Shown here: in pieces, positions 1 through 8,138 of the stretch
Layout of the letters: each line of letters begins with the position of its first letter
Numbering within the stretch: the stretch's first letter is position 1
Assembly (NCBI GenBank): GCA_945901025.1
Contig: CAMDJW010000007.1
Coordinates: 54,786 to 118,785 of the forward strand
Direction: 5' to 3'
Source of the DNA: Spirosoma fluviale
GTDB taxonomy: Bacteria > Bacteroidota > Bacteroidia > Cytophagales > Spirosomataceae
DNA length: 64,000 nt
Program-made: the position numbers and the translations under genes
Notes under the pieces: generated by a model
Databases searched by the model: none
The model's input: only the letters and a program-made list of their open reading frames with translations
Told to the model about the DNA's origin: nothing

Positions 1-493
1 ACGTTTTTCGAGCAGATGCATGTAAAATATCAACCTCTACACCAAAATACCGCGCAAGGATTCGAAAGACATTGCCATCAACAACAGGCTTAGGTTCATC
101 AAAAGCGAAAGATGCAATAGCTGCAGCCGTATATGGCCCTATTCCAGGTAATTTTATCAATTCGGCATAAGTAGATGGAAATTTACCACCCCCCTCCGCA
201 ATAAATTTTGCTGTTTTGTGTAAGTTTCTAGCCCGACTGTAATACCCTAAGCCTTGCCAACACCTAAATAAATAATCTTCATCTGCGTTAGCTAAATCCA
301 TCACGGTTGGAAATGCCTCTAAGAGTCGATGAAAATAAGGTAATCCTTGTGCCACGCGGGTTTGTTGGAGTATAATCTCCGACAACCAGATCACATATGG
401 GTCATTCGTTTTTCTCCATGGTAATTCACGGGCGTTTTTGGAATACCAAGTAATGATCGTTTCTGAAAAAGGGTGTTGCAAAAGCTTTGACAT
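1..493 (-). CDS. mutY: A/G-specific adenine glycosylase MutY, partial (C-terminus beyond window)
   Basis: Base-excision repair enzyme that removes adenine mispaired with 8-oxoguanine. The minus-strand frame runs off the left edge, so only about 164 N-terminal residues are present. Visible MutY hallmarks are the early ELPWR stretch followed by SEIILQQT, which holds the catalytic Glu; a helix-hairpin-helix LPGIGPYTAAAI; and VDGNV with the catalytic Asp. The Fe-S cluster and MutT-like C-terminal domains would lie outside the window. An in-frame ATG at 523 is possible, but a TAnnTTTG element on the minus strand at 509-502 lies between the two ATGs, which favours the start at 493 with a very short leader. 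The gene is divergent from the HU-like gene at 662. Confidence 0.93.
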   Translation of the reverse strand, partial: MSKLLQHPFSETIITWYSKNARELPWRKTNDPYVIWLSEIILQQTRVAQGLPYFHRLLEAFPTVMDLANADEDYLFRCWQGLGYYSRARNLHKTAKFIAEGGGKFPSTYAELIKLPGIGPYTAAAIASFAFDEPKPVVDGNVFRILARYFGVEVDILHASARKT

Positions 494-501
494 GTAAAAA
501 T

Positions 502-509
502 CAAAGATA
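502..509 (-). promoter_or_regulatory. Predicted -7 element of mutY
   Basis: The minus strand reads TATCTTTG, a full match to the Bacteroidota TAnnTTTG element, 8 bases upstream of the chosen mutY ATG. No TTG was found at the expected -33 spacing, so this is a half-supported promoter. Confidence 0.45.
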
Positions 510-575
510 CAAGATTTCCTCATTTTGATATAATGTGGTAAGATTGAAAAAAATCATTTTATTCCGACTAAACGC

Positions 576-606
576 TTGCCTCTCTTAAAGAAAAGCATTA
601 CTTTTG
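576..606 (+). promoter_or_regulatory. Predicted promoter of the HU-like gene
   Basis: TTG at 576-578, a 20-base spacer, then TACTTTTG at 599-606. This fits the Bacteroidota sigma consensus at both elements. Transcription would start near 612 and give a leader of about 50 bases before the GTG start at 662. Confidence 0.6.
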
Positions 607-661
607 TGTCCCTTTTACAAGAGAAGGATTTAATTATTTTGAATTTAACGCATTAATTACC

Positions 662-955
662 GTGACTAAGGCAGATGTAATTGCTGAGATTTCCAGCAAA
701 ACAGGGATTGACAAAAAAGATGTTTCTGAAACGTTAGAAAATTTCTTCCAAGTAGTAAAAGATAATTTGGCCAACCAAGAAAACATCTATGTTCGTGGGT
801 TTGGAAGTTTTATCAATAAAAAAAGGGCTAGAAAAATTGCTCGAAATATTTCAAAAAATACTTCGATCACCATTGAGGAGCACTATGTACCTAGCTTTAA
901 ACCAGCTAAGGTTTTTGTAGAACAAATTAAAACGAGCACTGACCCTGCTAAATAA
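662..955 (+). CDS. HU/IHF-family DNA-binding protein
   Basis: Small nucleoid-associated protein of 97 residues, the usual HU length. The N-terminal helices (MTKADVIAEI, residues 1-40) and the RGFGSF turn (about 45-50) are typical of HU, followed by the DNA-binding beta-arm (about 55-80) and the SFKPAK segment. The arm reads ARNISKNT where most HU/IHF proteins have RNP-x-T, so the intercalating proline is missing; the DNA kinking mode may differ. The start is GTG, chosen because homology to HU begins there although the frame is open further upstream. A TPR gene follows after 29 bases, probably in the same transcript. Confidence 0.9.
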   Translation: MTKADVIAEISSKTGIDKKDVSETLENFFQVVKDNLANQENIYVRGFGSFINKKRARKIARNISKNTSITIEEHYVPSFKPAKVFVEQIKTSTDPAK

Positions 956-984
956 GGAGAATACTCTTTTTAAGGTCTTTTAAA

Positions 985-1836
985 ATGAATAAAACGCTTG
1001 CGATTATTTTATTTATTGGACTAGGGTTAATTGCCCTTATTTCTCGCTTACCAAAGGGAAATGTAAGTGCAAAAACTGAAACCACTGCGAATGGGGGTGC
1101 CAATCGAGACGCGAATGGTAAAAATACGGAAATAGATTCGTCCAAAACGGAAGAAACTCATGCTGAGCCGTTGACCCCTGGTCAACAAAAGCAAATCGCT
1201 GGGTTAAAATCTTCCTTAAAGTCGGCAAAAGATGAAGCTAGCCAAGCGCTTGCTTTGGAAAAACTGATGCGGGCATTTATGGGGTTTTCTAAATATGATA
1301 GTGCTGCGATATACGCGGGCCAATTTTCAGATTCACACCCTGGAATTACGCATATTTTAAGGGCAGGCCAAGCATATTTTGAAGCACAGGCTTATGCCAT
1401 TAATCCCAAAAAAGCTAGCTTGATGGGGGAAAAGGCCAGAATTTATTTTGAAAAAGCATTGACACAAGATCCAAATAACCTTTTGGTTAAAACAAATCTT
1501 GCTATGACCTATGTGGACACACCTACTCCTATGAAAGGCATAACGTTGCTTAGGGAGGTGATTGAACAGGAGCCAACGTACATTCCGGCTTTGTTTAATT
1601 TAGGAATACTGTCGATCAAGTCAAATCAATTTGGCAAAGGCCAAGAAAGATTTGCACAGATATTGAAGCTGGATCCAACAAATTATAAAGCCGCATTAAA
1701 TCTCGGTTTTTGTTTGGCACAGTTAGATAAAAAAGAAGAGGCTAAAAAGATTCTCAAGCAGGTTGTTACGAATAGTAAGAACCCTGAAGAAACAAAAGCC
1801 GCGAAAGAATTGCTGGCAGAGATGCTGCAAAAATAG
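985..1836 (+). CDS. Membrane-anchored TPR protein
   Basis: 283 residues. Residues 4-22 form one hydrophobic segment (signal anchor). A polar, Asn/Lys/Glu-rich linker follows (about 25-75), then tetratricopeptide-type helical repeats from about 80 to the end; the clearest units are around NNLLVKTNLAMTYVD, IPALFNLGILSIKSNQF and NYKAALNLGFCLAQLDKKEEA. It probably exposes a TPR scaffold to the periplasm. The partner is not evident. It lies between the HU-like gene and a tiny ribosomal protein gene, and may be cotranscribed with the former. Confidence 0.8.
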   Translation: MNKTLAIILFIGLGLIALISRLPKGNVSAKTETTANGGANRDANGKNTEIDSSKTEETHAEPLTPGQQKQIAGLKSSLKSAKDEASQALALEKLMRAFMGFSKYDSAAIYAGQFSDSHPGITHILRAGQAYFEAQAYAINPKKASLMGEKARIYFEKALTQDPNNLLVKTNLAMTYVDTPTPMKGITLLREVIEQEPTYIPALFNLGILSIKSNQFGKGQERFAQILKLDPTNYKAALNLGFCLAQLDKKEEAKKILKQVVTNSKNPEETKAAKELLAEMLQK

Positions 1837-1840
1837 TATA

Positions 1841-1885
1841 GACAACATTTGTCTGAACAAAAAAATAAAGTTGAAAATCAACTTT
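1841..1885. other. Two tandem small hairpins between TPR gene and ribosomal ORF
   Basis: GACAA-cat-TTGTC at 1841-1853 and a perfect 8-bp stem AAAGTTGA-aaa-TCAACTTT at 1867-1885. There is no clean T-tract after the second stem. It could be a weak terminator, an RNA-stability element, or an autoregulatory site in the leader of the ribosomal protein ORF at 1918. Confidence 0.35.
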
Positions 1886-1917
1886 ACACATTATTTAAAC
1901 ATTAAACGCTAAAAGGT

Positions 1918-2007
1918 ATGCCTTGCGGAAAAAAAAGAAAACGTCATAAGATTTCAACTCACAAGAGAAAGAAACGTCTACGTAAAAATCGTCACAAGAA
2001 GAAGTAG
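1918..2007 (+). CDS. 29-residue AURKAIP1/COX24-domain ribosomal protein (mS38/bS22-like)
   Basis: A complete ORF of 29 codons plus stop. More than half of its residues are Lys, Arg or His; it begins MPCGKKRKRHKISTHKRKK and ends KNRHKKK. The pattern matches the short AURKAIP1/COX24 family, whose members are small-subunit ribosomal proteins (mitochondrial mS38; a mycobacterial relative is called bS22). It presumably binds 16S rRNA. AAAAGG lies one base before the ATG, too close for a normal Shine-Dalgarno. It lies between a TPR gene and rng, is far too short for most gene callers, and would easily be missed. Confidence 0.82.
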   Translation: MPCGKKRKRHKISTHKRKKRLRKNRHKKK

Positions 2008-2055
2008 TGTATTAATTGCTTTTCCAGATGGAATTGTAGTTAGGTAGCGCAAGAA

Positions 2056-2091
2056 CAGGCCTTTTATCATCAGATAAAGAGCCTGCTTTTG
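2056..2091 (+). terminator. Hairpin terminator after the small ribosomal gene
   Basis: Left arm 2056-2068 pairs with right arm 2073-2085 (13 bp, two mismatches) around loop ATCA, followed by CTTTT. It would separate the HU-TPR-ribosomal unit from rng. Confidence 0.5.
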
Positions 2092-2095
2092 GCGT

Positions 2096-2103
2096 TAAAT
2101 TTG
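2096..2103 (+). promoter_or_regulatory. Possible -7 element of rng
   Basis: TAAATTTG fits TAnnTTTG and lies just after the hairpin at 2056-2085. No TTG is found 19-21 bases upstream. It would give a leader of about 50 bases before the GTG of rng. Confidence 0.35.
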
Positions 2104-2157
2104 TTGTTTATTTTAAAGGGCTTATAGCTCTGCCACACATTCTTCTCAAATAAACTT

Positions 2158-3714
2158 GTGAGTAATGAATTAATCATAAATTCTACCCCAACGGGCGATA
2201 GAATTGCTCTTTTGCATGACAAAAGAATCGTAGAATACCATATTGAACAATCTGAGCCAAAATTCTCTGTAGGAGACATCTATTTAGGTACAGTTAAAAA
2301 ATTAGTTTCAGGGCTTAATGCTGCCTTCATTGATATAGGTTATGAAAAAGATGCTTTTTTGCACTATCATGACCTAGGGCCAAACCTAAATACCGTTCAA
2401 AAATTTACTCGGGATGTCCTTACTAAAAAGGGTAAAAATGTCCGAATCGAAAATTATAAGCTAGACGAGGAAATCGATAAATTAGGTAAAATCGAAAAGG
2501 CTTTAACCAAAGGCCAACAAATTTTAGTTCAGGTTATTAAAGAGCCTATTTCAACGAAAGGGCCTAGACTTTCATGTGATATTTCAATTGCTGGAAGATT
2601 TTTGGTTTTGGTTCCCATTGCGAATGGAGTCAATATTTCGAAAAAAATCACTTCACGTTCTGAGCGTAACCGCCTTCAAAAACTGATGTCATCCGTTAAA
2701 CCGAAAAATTACGGTGTTATCGTAAGAACGGTAGCAGAGGGAAAGGCGATTGAGGAAATGGAGCGCGATTTGAAAGACTCCATCTCTAAATGGGAAGAGG
2801 GAATTAGGAAACTAGCCGAAGCAAAATCGACCGATAGGATTATCGGTGAAATGAGTCGAGCCACTTCCATGTTGCGCGATTTATTGAACAATGATTTTGA
2901 TAATGTCATCGTAGACAACCCCGATTTATATAATGAGGCCAAAGAATATGTCCATACGGTAGCTCCTGAAAAGGAAAAAATCGTTAAGCTGCATACAGGT
3001 AAAATTAAATTATTTGAGCAAGTAGGCATCGAGAAGCAATTAAAAATGCTTTTTGGAAGGTCTGTTTCCTTGCCAGGTGGTGGCTATTTAATCGTGGAAC
3101 ACACGGAGGCATTGCACGTCATCGACGTGAACTCTGGAAACAAATCCAATTCAGAAGCTGACCAAGAGGGGACGGCTTTAAGTGTTAACCGTGAGGCGGC
3201 GAAGGAAATTGCACGCCAATTGCGTTTAAGGGATATGGGGGGCATAATCGTCATCGATTTCATCGACATGAAGAAGGCGGATAATCGGAAACTGATTCAA
3301 GACATCATGCGTGATGAAATGAAAACAGACCGATCAAAATTCACGATTCTTCCCTTGACGAAATTTGGTTTGATGCAGATTACACGTCAGCGAGTTCGTC
3401 CGGAAATGAATGTGGCTACGCATGAAAGCTGTCCTAGTTGCGGCGGTTCGGGTACCATTACAGCGAGTATTGCCGTATCAGATACCATTGCGCAGCATGT
3501 AGAACATTTGGTTTATAAACAAAATGAGAAAAAGCTGACTTTATTAGTCCACCCGTTTTTACATGCGTATTTTACCAAAGGTTTTCCTTCTGTTCGTATG
3601 TCTTGGTTTATGAAATATAAAACATGGATTTCAATTACAGAAGACTCCTCATTCGGAATAACGGAATTTAAATTCTTAAACCAAAATGGAGATGAAATTG
3701 AAATATCATCTTAG
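2158..3714 (+). CDS. rng: Ribonuclease E/G family protein (RNase G)
   Basis: Endoribonuclease for rRNA maturation and mRNA decay. The 518-residue length fits RNase G rather than long RNase E. An N-terminal S1-type RNA-binding segment (about 35-130, GDIYLGTVKK...AAFIDIGYEKDAFLH) precedes the DNase I-like catalytic domain. The two Mg-binding aspartates are visible at D323 (HVIDVNSG) and D367 (VIDFIDM). The Zn-link CPSC is at C425/C428. The start is GTG, with homology beginning at once. The 3' end overlaps the next TPR gene by 23-29 bases, suggesting translational coupling. Confidence 0.93.
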   Translation: MSNELIINSTPTGDRIALLHDKRIVEYHIEQSEPKFSVGDIYLGTVKKLVSGLNAAFIDIGYEKDAFLHYHDLGPNLNTVQKFTRDVLTKKGKNVRIENYKLDEEIDKLGKIEKALTKGQQILVQVIKEPISTKGPRLSCDISIAGRFLVLVPIANGVNISKKITSRSERNRLQKLMSSVKPKNYGVIVRTVAEGKAIEEMERDLKDSISKWEEGIRKLAEAKSTDRIIGEMSRATSMLRDLLNNDFDNVIVDNPDLYNEAKEYVHTVAPEKEKIVKLHTGKIKLFEQVGIEKQLKMLFGRSVSLPGGGYLIVEHTEALHVIDVNSGNKSNSEADQEGTALSVNREAAKEIARQLRLRDMGGIIVIDFIDMKKADNRKLIQDIMRDEMKTDRSKFTILPLTKFGLMQITRQRVRPEMNVATHESCPSCGGSGTITASIAVSDTIAQHVEHLVYKQNEKKLTLLVHPFLHAYFTKGFPSVRMSWFMKYKTWISITEDSSFGITEFKFLNQNGDEIEISS

Positions 3715-4918
3715 ACATGCAGCGTTAATATTATTTTTTCTCCCATTGGCCTTCTCATCTCAAGGCCAATGGTGGAAAAAGACGGAGGAAGCGGAAAAAG
3801 AGCGTTCCAAAGGAATGCTGCTTTTAACCTCTGAAGTGCAGATTGAGGCTACTCAAGCAATCAATCAAATGTATAATTTTAAGTTTCCTGAAGCTGAAAG
3901 GGAATTTAATTATTTAAAAGTCAAATATCCCAACCATCCCCTTCCTGATTTTCTACTCGGATTAATGCAATGGTGGAAGATTGTTCCCAACACCGGAAAT
4001 GAAGTTTTTGATGATCGCCTTGTTGAATACATGGACAAGAGTATCGCAAAAGCAGAGAAAATTTGGGATGAAACGGAGAACCCTGAGGCGGCATTCTTCA
4101 TGGCCGCTGCTTATGGCTTTAAGGGCCGACTTCATGCCGAAAGAAAGAATTGGACCCGAGCGACATTGGCGGCGAAAAATGCCTTGAAATATTTAGAATA
4201 TTCACGGCAGTTCGCAGATTTTAGTCCTGAATTGATGTTTGGCGATGGGCTTTACAATTACTACTATCATTTTATCAAACAAAATTTTCCTCTTCTAAGG
4301 CCCGTATTGTGGCTTTTCCCAAAGGCAAATAAGTTGATGGGCATCCAACAACTAGAAAAGGTAAGTTACCAAGCATTTTATACGCGCACGGAAGCCCGCT
4401 ATTTTCTACTTCAAATTTATGGGATGGAAAATATGTCGGATAAAGCCTATGATTTGGCAAAATATACCCATGAAAACTTCCCTGATAATCCATATTTCCA
4501 TCGGTCCTTGGCCCGATCTGCCTTCATGATTGGCAAATTAGATCAGGCCATGGAATTGTCAAAAGATATTTTATCAAAAATAGACCGACACCAAATCGGC
4601 TATGAGGCTACCTCCGGGAGGTATGCCAGTTATATTTTGGGCTATTATTATTTATATGTGTTTAAAAATCCACTCGACGCAAAAAAATATTTTAATGAAT
4701 GCCTTTCATTTTCCAAACAAACGGATTCCATGGATTCTGGTTATTATTGGGCATCCGTTTTAGGCTTAGCTAGAATCGCATATCAAGAATTAAACTACGA
4801 CCAGGCGGTTGATTATTGCAAAGAAGTATTAGATAAAGCGGATCGTAAATCGTCCCAACATACGGAAGCCAAAAAGCTATTGGCCGAAGCAAAAAAAGCG
4901 AGAAGAAAGCGAAAATAA
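3686..4918 (+). CDS. Secreted TPR-repeat protein
   Basis: 410 residues. A short positive N-terminus and hydrophobic core (LRHAALILFFLPLAFSS) form a likely signal peptide, cleaved near residue 28. The mature part is rich in aromatic-residue helical repeats in the TPR style throughout, ending in a basic KKARRKRK tail. It overlaps the end of rng; the start can be ATG 3686 or ATG 3692. The function is unknown. The rng overlap suggests co-expression, not necessarily a shared task. No catalytic motif is visible. Confidence 0.78.
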   Translation: MEMKLKYHLRHAALILFFLPLAFSSQGQWWKKTEEAEKERSKGMLLLTSEVQIEATQAINQMYNFKFPEAEREFNYLKVKYPNHPLPDFLLGLMQWWKIVPNTGNEVFDDRLVEYMDKSIAKAEKIWDETENPEAAFFMAAAYGFKGRLHAERKNWTRATLAAKNALKYLEYSRQFADFSPELMFGDGLYNYYYHFIKQNFPLLRPVLWLFPKANKLMGIQQLEKVSYQAFYTRTEARYFLLQIYGMENMSDKAYDLAKYTHENFPDNPYFHRSLARSAFMIGKLDQAMELSKDILSKIDRHQIGYEATSGRYASYILGYYYLYVFKNPLDAKKYFNECLSFSKQTDSMDSGYYWASVLGLARIAYQELNYDQAVDYCKEVLDKADRKSSQHTEAKKLLAEAKKARRKRK

Positions 4919-5013
4919 ATTATTTAACAATTCCTTAATATCTTTATAAATACTCTTACATTGATATTAACCAACTTTAGTAAGTATACACAATATCTTA
5001 ATTTATTTAACCC

Positions 5014-6471
5014 ATGTTTGGACTTGAACCCACTCTATTTTTCCTATTATTCTTTTGCTTGTTTGCCGCATGTGCTTTTGAATTTGTCAACGGATTTCAC
5101 GATACAGCAAATGCAGTAGCCACTGTTATTTATACGCATTCATTAAAGCCTACGCAGGCTGTGGTTTGGTCAGGATTCATGAATTTTCTGGGTTTACTTA
5201 CCGGTGGCGTAGGGGTTACGATGAGTATTATTGGCCTACTCCCCACTGAGCTCCTCATTGATTCTAACGTATATCATTCCATGGCGATGGCACTTTCTTT
5301 ATTGCTTTCGGCCATATTGTGGAATTTAGGAACTTGGTTTTTTGGTATTCCAGCTTCCAGTTCTCATACGTTGATTGGTTCTATCATTGGTATTGGCTTA
5401 GGCCATGCCTTATTGCCAGAAAATTCGAATAAAAATATTTCGTCGGTCAACTGGGACAAGGTGATTGAGATAGGCCAAGCGCTATTTCTTTCCCCATTGT
5501 TTGGTTTTTCTTTGGCGATTATTTTGATGTATATCTTAAAGAAAACCATTTCAAATAAGGATATATTTAAAGAGCCTAAGAAAAATTCACCTCCCCCACT
5601 TTGGATCAGATCCATCTTGATTTTTACCTGTACACTCGTTTCATTTTTTCACGGTAGAAATGATGGTCAAAAAGGAATAGGTCTGGTTATGGTTATTCTA
5701 ATTGCATTTTTACCTGGATATTTTGCCATTAATACCACCCTGGATTTAAATATGGTTCAGAATAGTTTGAATACCGTTCAAACTGTTTCAGTCAAAATCG
5801 ATACACTGCCCCTTTCAGAAAAAGAATTAGCTAGCTATCACCAGTTATTAGCCTCATCGGCAGATTTAAAGACTATTTTAGCTAATAAGCCCGACATTAA
5901 AAACCTAAGTACGACTCAAAAATTCAATATTAGAAAAGCGGCCTTGACGATCAATAAAAATGCGAAAAAATTAATCGAGAGTGAATCTGTTTCCCTTTCC
6001 GATGAGGATAAATCAGCTTTTAAAAAGGCTACCCAAGGTGATAAAGCTCCATTCTTTGCCTTTGGTGCTTCTTCGGCCACAGGGATGGCTGGAGTAACCG
6101 ATTTTGCTCCTGCTTGGGTCATGTGGATGATCGCACTTTCATTAGGCTTAGGAACGATGATTGGTTGGAAAAGAATTGTTGTAACCATCGGCGAAAAAAT
6201 AGGTAAGGACCATTTAACGTATGCCCAAGGAGCGTCGGCTGAATTAATCGCATCAATAACCATAGGTTTAGCTACGGCATATAAATGGCCTGTGAGTACC
6301 ACACATGTATTAAGTTCAGGTATTGCCGGCACCATGGTAGCGTCAAGAGGCATAAAAAATCTACAAGGAGGAACCGTAAAAAATATTGTGATGGCTTGGG
6401 TATTAACTCTTCCTGTGACCATCCTTTTATCAGCTCTACTCTTTGCCTTTTTCCGTTGGATCGTAGGCTAA
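5014..6471 (+). CDS. pit: Inorganic phosphate transporter, PiT family
   Basis: Proton- or sodium-coupled phosphate permease of the inner membrane, 485 residues. Both PiT signature repeats are visible: FVNGFHDTANAVATVIYT near residues 24-41, and the C-terminal half with KWPVSTTHVLSSGIAGTM near 427-444. The PASSSHTLIGSIIG motif is also present. About ten hydrophobic segments are seen. A hydrophilic insertion of about 100 residues (about 235-335) lies in the central loop. No PhoU or DUF47 regulator lies beside it. The upstream 95 bases are AT-rich, with only a near-match TATCTTTA at 4939-4946. Confidence 0.93.
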   Translation: MFGLEPTLFFLLFFCLFAACAFEFVNGFHDTANAVATVIYTHSLKPTQAVVWSGFMNFLGLLTGGVGVTMSIIGLLPTELLIDSNVYHSMAMALSLLLSAILWNLGTWFFGIPASSSHTLIGSIIGIGLGHALLPENSNKNISSVNWDKVIEIGQALFLSPLFGFSLAIILMYILKKTISNKDIFKEPKKNSPPPLWIRSILIFTCTLVSFFHGRNDGQKGIGLVMVILIAFLPGYFAINTTLDLNMVQNSLNTVQTVSVKIDTLPLSEKELASYHQLLASSADLKTILANKPDIKNLSTTQKFNIRKAALTINKNAKKLIESESVSLSDEDKSAFKKATQGDKAPFFAFGASSATGMAGVTDFAPAWVMWMIALSLGLGTMIGWKRIVVTIGEKIGKDHLTYAQGASAELIASITIGLATAYKWPVSTTHVLSSGIAGTMVASRGIKNLQGGTVKNIVMAWVLTLPVTILLSALLFAFFRWIVG

Positions 6472-6490
6472 TAAACTAAAGTCATTTTTG

Positions 6491-6498
6491 TATCTTTG
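6491..6498 (+). promoter_or_regulatory. Predicted -7 element of rsmG
   Basis: TATCTTTG, a full TAnnTTTG match, 15 bases upstream of the rsmG ATG. No -33 TTG is seen at standard spacing. Confidence 0.45.
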
Positions 6499-6513
6499 TG
6501 TTTTACATGAAAT

Positions 6514-7140
6514 ATGAAGGCAGGGCTGATTAAAAAATATTTTCCAGAAATTACAGAAAAGCAGCTAGAGCAATTTGAGCTGCTTTTTCCTTTGTACCAA
6601 GAATGGAATGAGAAAATTAATGTGGTTTCTAGAAAAGACATTGAGAACTTAATGATTCATCATGTGTTGCATTCATTGGCCATCGCAAAAATTATTCCAT
6701 TCAGGCCTGGTACTGAAATTCTAGATGTGGGAACTGGAGGTGGATTTCCAGGAATACCCTTGGCTATCTTATTTCCGGAGGTAAAATTTACGTTGGTCGA
6801 TAGCATAGGTAAAAAAATAAAAGTAGTCCAAGGCGTTTCGGAATCCTTGGGTTTAACCAATGTAACAGCTATAAACGTGCGAGCAGAAGATGTAGATCAA
6901 GACTTTGAATTTATCATCAGTAGAGCCGTTACTCGTATAACACCCTTTTATTATTGGGTTAAAAAAAAGATAAGTCCTAACCATTTTCATACCCTAAGAA
7001 ACGGACTAATTTGCCTAAAGGGAGGAGATCTGACGGAAGAATTAGTTGAGCTAGGTAAAAAACATAAAGTTTTTGAATTATCTTCCCTTTTTAAAGAAGA
7101 ATTCTTTGAATCAAAAAAAGCGGTGTATGTACCCATGTAA
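6514..7140 (+). CDS. rsmG: 16S rRNA (guanine-527-N7)-methyltransferase RsmG
   Basis: SAM-dependent methyltransferase that modifies G527 of 16S rRNA; loss is associated with low-level streptomycin resistance in other bacteria. The 208 residues match the family length. SAM motif I EILDVGTGGGFPGIPLA is near residues 69-85, followed by FTLVDSIGKKIKVV and the FEFIISRAVTRI motif. A YQEWNEKINVVSR stretch typical of RsmG lies near 28-40. A glycosyltransferase starts 10 bases after its stop, perhaps in the same transcript. Confidence 0.95.
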   Translation: MKAGLIKKYFPEITEKQLEQFELLFPLYQEWNEKINVVSRKDIENLMIHHVLHSLAIAKIIPFRPGTEILDVGTGGGFPGIPLAILFPEVKFTLVDSIGKKIKVVQGVSESLGLTNVTAINVRAEDVDQDFEFIISRAVTRITPFYYWVKKKISPNHFHTLRNGLICLKGGDLTEELVELGKKHKVFELSSLFKEEFFESKKAVYVPM

Positions 7141-7150
7141 AGCGTAAATT

Positions 7151-8137
7151 ATGTCAAAAATATCCGTCGCTCTTTGTACATATAATGGGGAGAAATATTT
7201 GCAACACCAATTGGAATCCATCAAGAATCAAACCGTTGGTATTCATGAATTGATTGTATGCGATGATGGTTCAAAAGATCAAACAATTTCTATTTTACAA
7301 AATTTCAAATCGCATGTCGACTTTAATATAGAGATTCATGTGAATTCTAGTAATTTGGGATCCAGCAAAAACTTCGAGAAATGCATCCAATTATGTACCG
7401 GTGATATAGTATTCTTATGTGACCAAGACGACTGGTGGTATGAGGAGAAAGTTGAGCGACAAATGAATTTTTTCAATGCCCATCCAGAAATTGACGCCGT
7501 TTTTTCAAACGCTGTCATGGTTGACCAAAAAGGTATACCCACGGGAAATACATCATTTGACCAAATAGAATTTTATCCTGAAATGCAGACCCAATGGAAT
7601 TTGGGGCATGCATTTGAAATGTTATTAAAAGGATATGTGGTGACAGGGGCAACATTAGCCATTCGGAAAAAAATATGTGCAGAGGTATTTCCTGTTCCAG
7701 AGATAATTCCTGAATTAATTCATGATGGTTGGATTAGTTTATACTTGTCGCGCCAACAAAAAATCGGGTTTATCAGCGATCCTTTAATCCAATACCGAGA
7801 ACACGCGAGCCAGCAAGTTGGCCTACAAGGAAAAGAACCCATCATTACCCTTAAAGACCGCTTAATACGTTCTAGGGAAGATAAATTAGGGCGCTTAAAA
7901 AAGAAATTCAACGATGCTAAAGCATTATTTGATTACTTTAGTGCTTTACCCTTAGCAGACAGCCATACCATAGAAAAAATAAAAGATCGCATGTTACATT
8001 ATCAAATGAGATCAAACCTTTCTAGCAATCGTATTAACAGATTTGTACCCATCTTTAAACATCTAATTAGTGGTGGTTATAAATTGCATGATGGAGGTAA
8101 ATGGTGGAGACCAGCTTTAGGTGACTTATTCGAATAA
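7151..8137 (+). CDS. Glycosyltransferase family 2
   Basis: 328-residue GT-A fold enzyme that likely adds a sugar to a cell-surface glycan. The N-terminus ISVALCTYNGEKYLQHQLESI is typical. Nucleotide-binding CDDGS lies near residue 38-42 and the metal-binding DQDDWW near 94-99. The region GDIVFLCDQDD is characteristic of rhamnosyl-type GT2 enzymes; acceptor and donor cannot be read from sequence. It is followed one base after its stop by a DUF5672 gene, so the two are almost certainly co-translated. Confidence 0.9.
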   Translation: MSKISVALCTYNGEKYLQHQLESIKNQTVGIHELIVCDDGSKDQTISILQNFKSHVDFNIEIHVNSSNLGSSKNFEKCIQLCTGDIVFLCDQDDWWYEEKVERQMNFFNAHPEIDAVFSNAVMVDQKGIPTGNTSFDQIEFYPEMQTQWNLGHAFEMLLKGYVVTGATLAIRKKICAEVFPVPEIIPELIHDGWISLYLSRQQKIGFISDPLIQYREHASQQVGLQGKEPIITLKDRLIRSREDKLGRLKKKFNDAKALFDYFSALPLADSHTIEKIKDRMLHYQMRSNLSSNRINRFVPIFKHLISGGYKLHDGGKWWRPALGDLFE

Positions 8138-8138
8138 A

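Noticed and set aside
5916..6422. 168-codon minus-strand open frame
   Set aside because: Antisense to the PiT phosphate transporter; no recognisable domain, no promoter.
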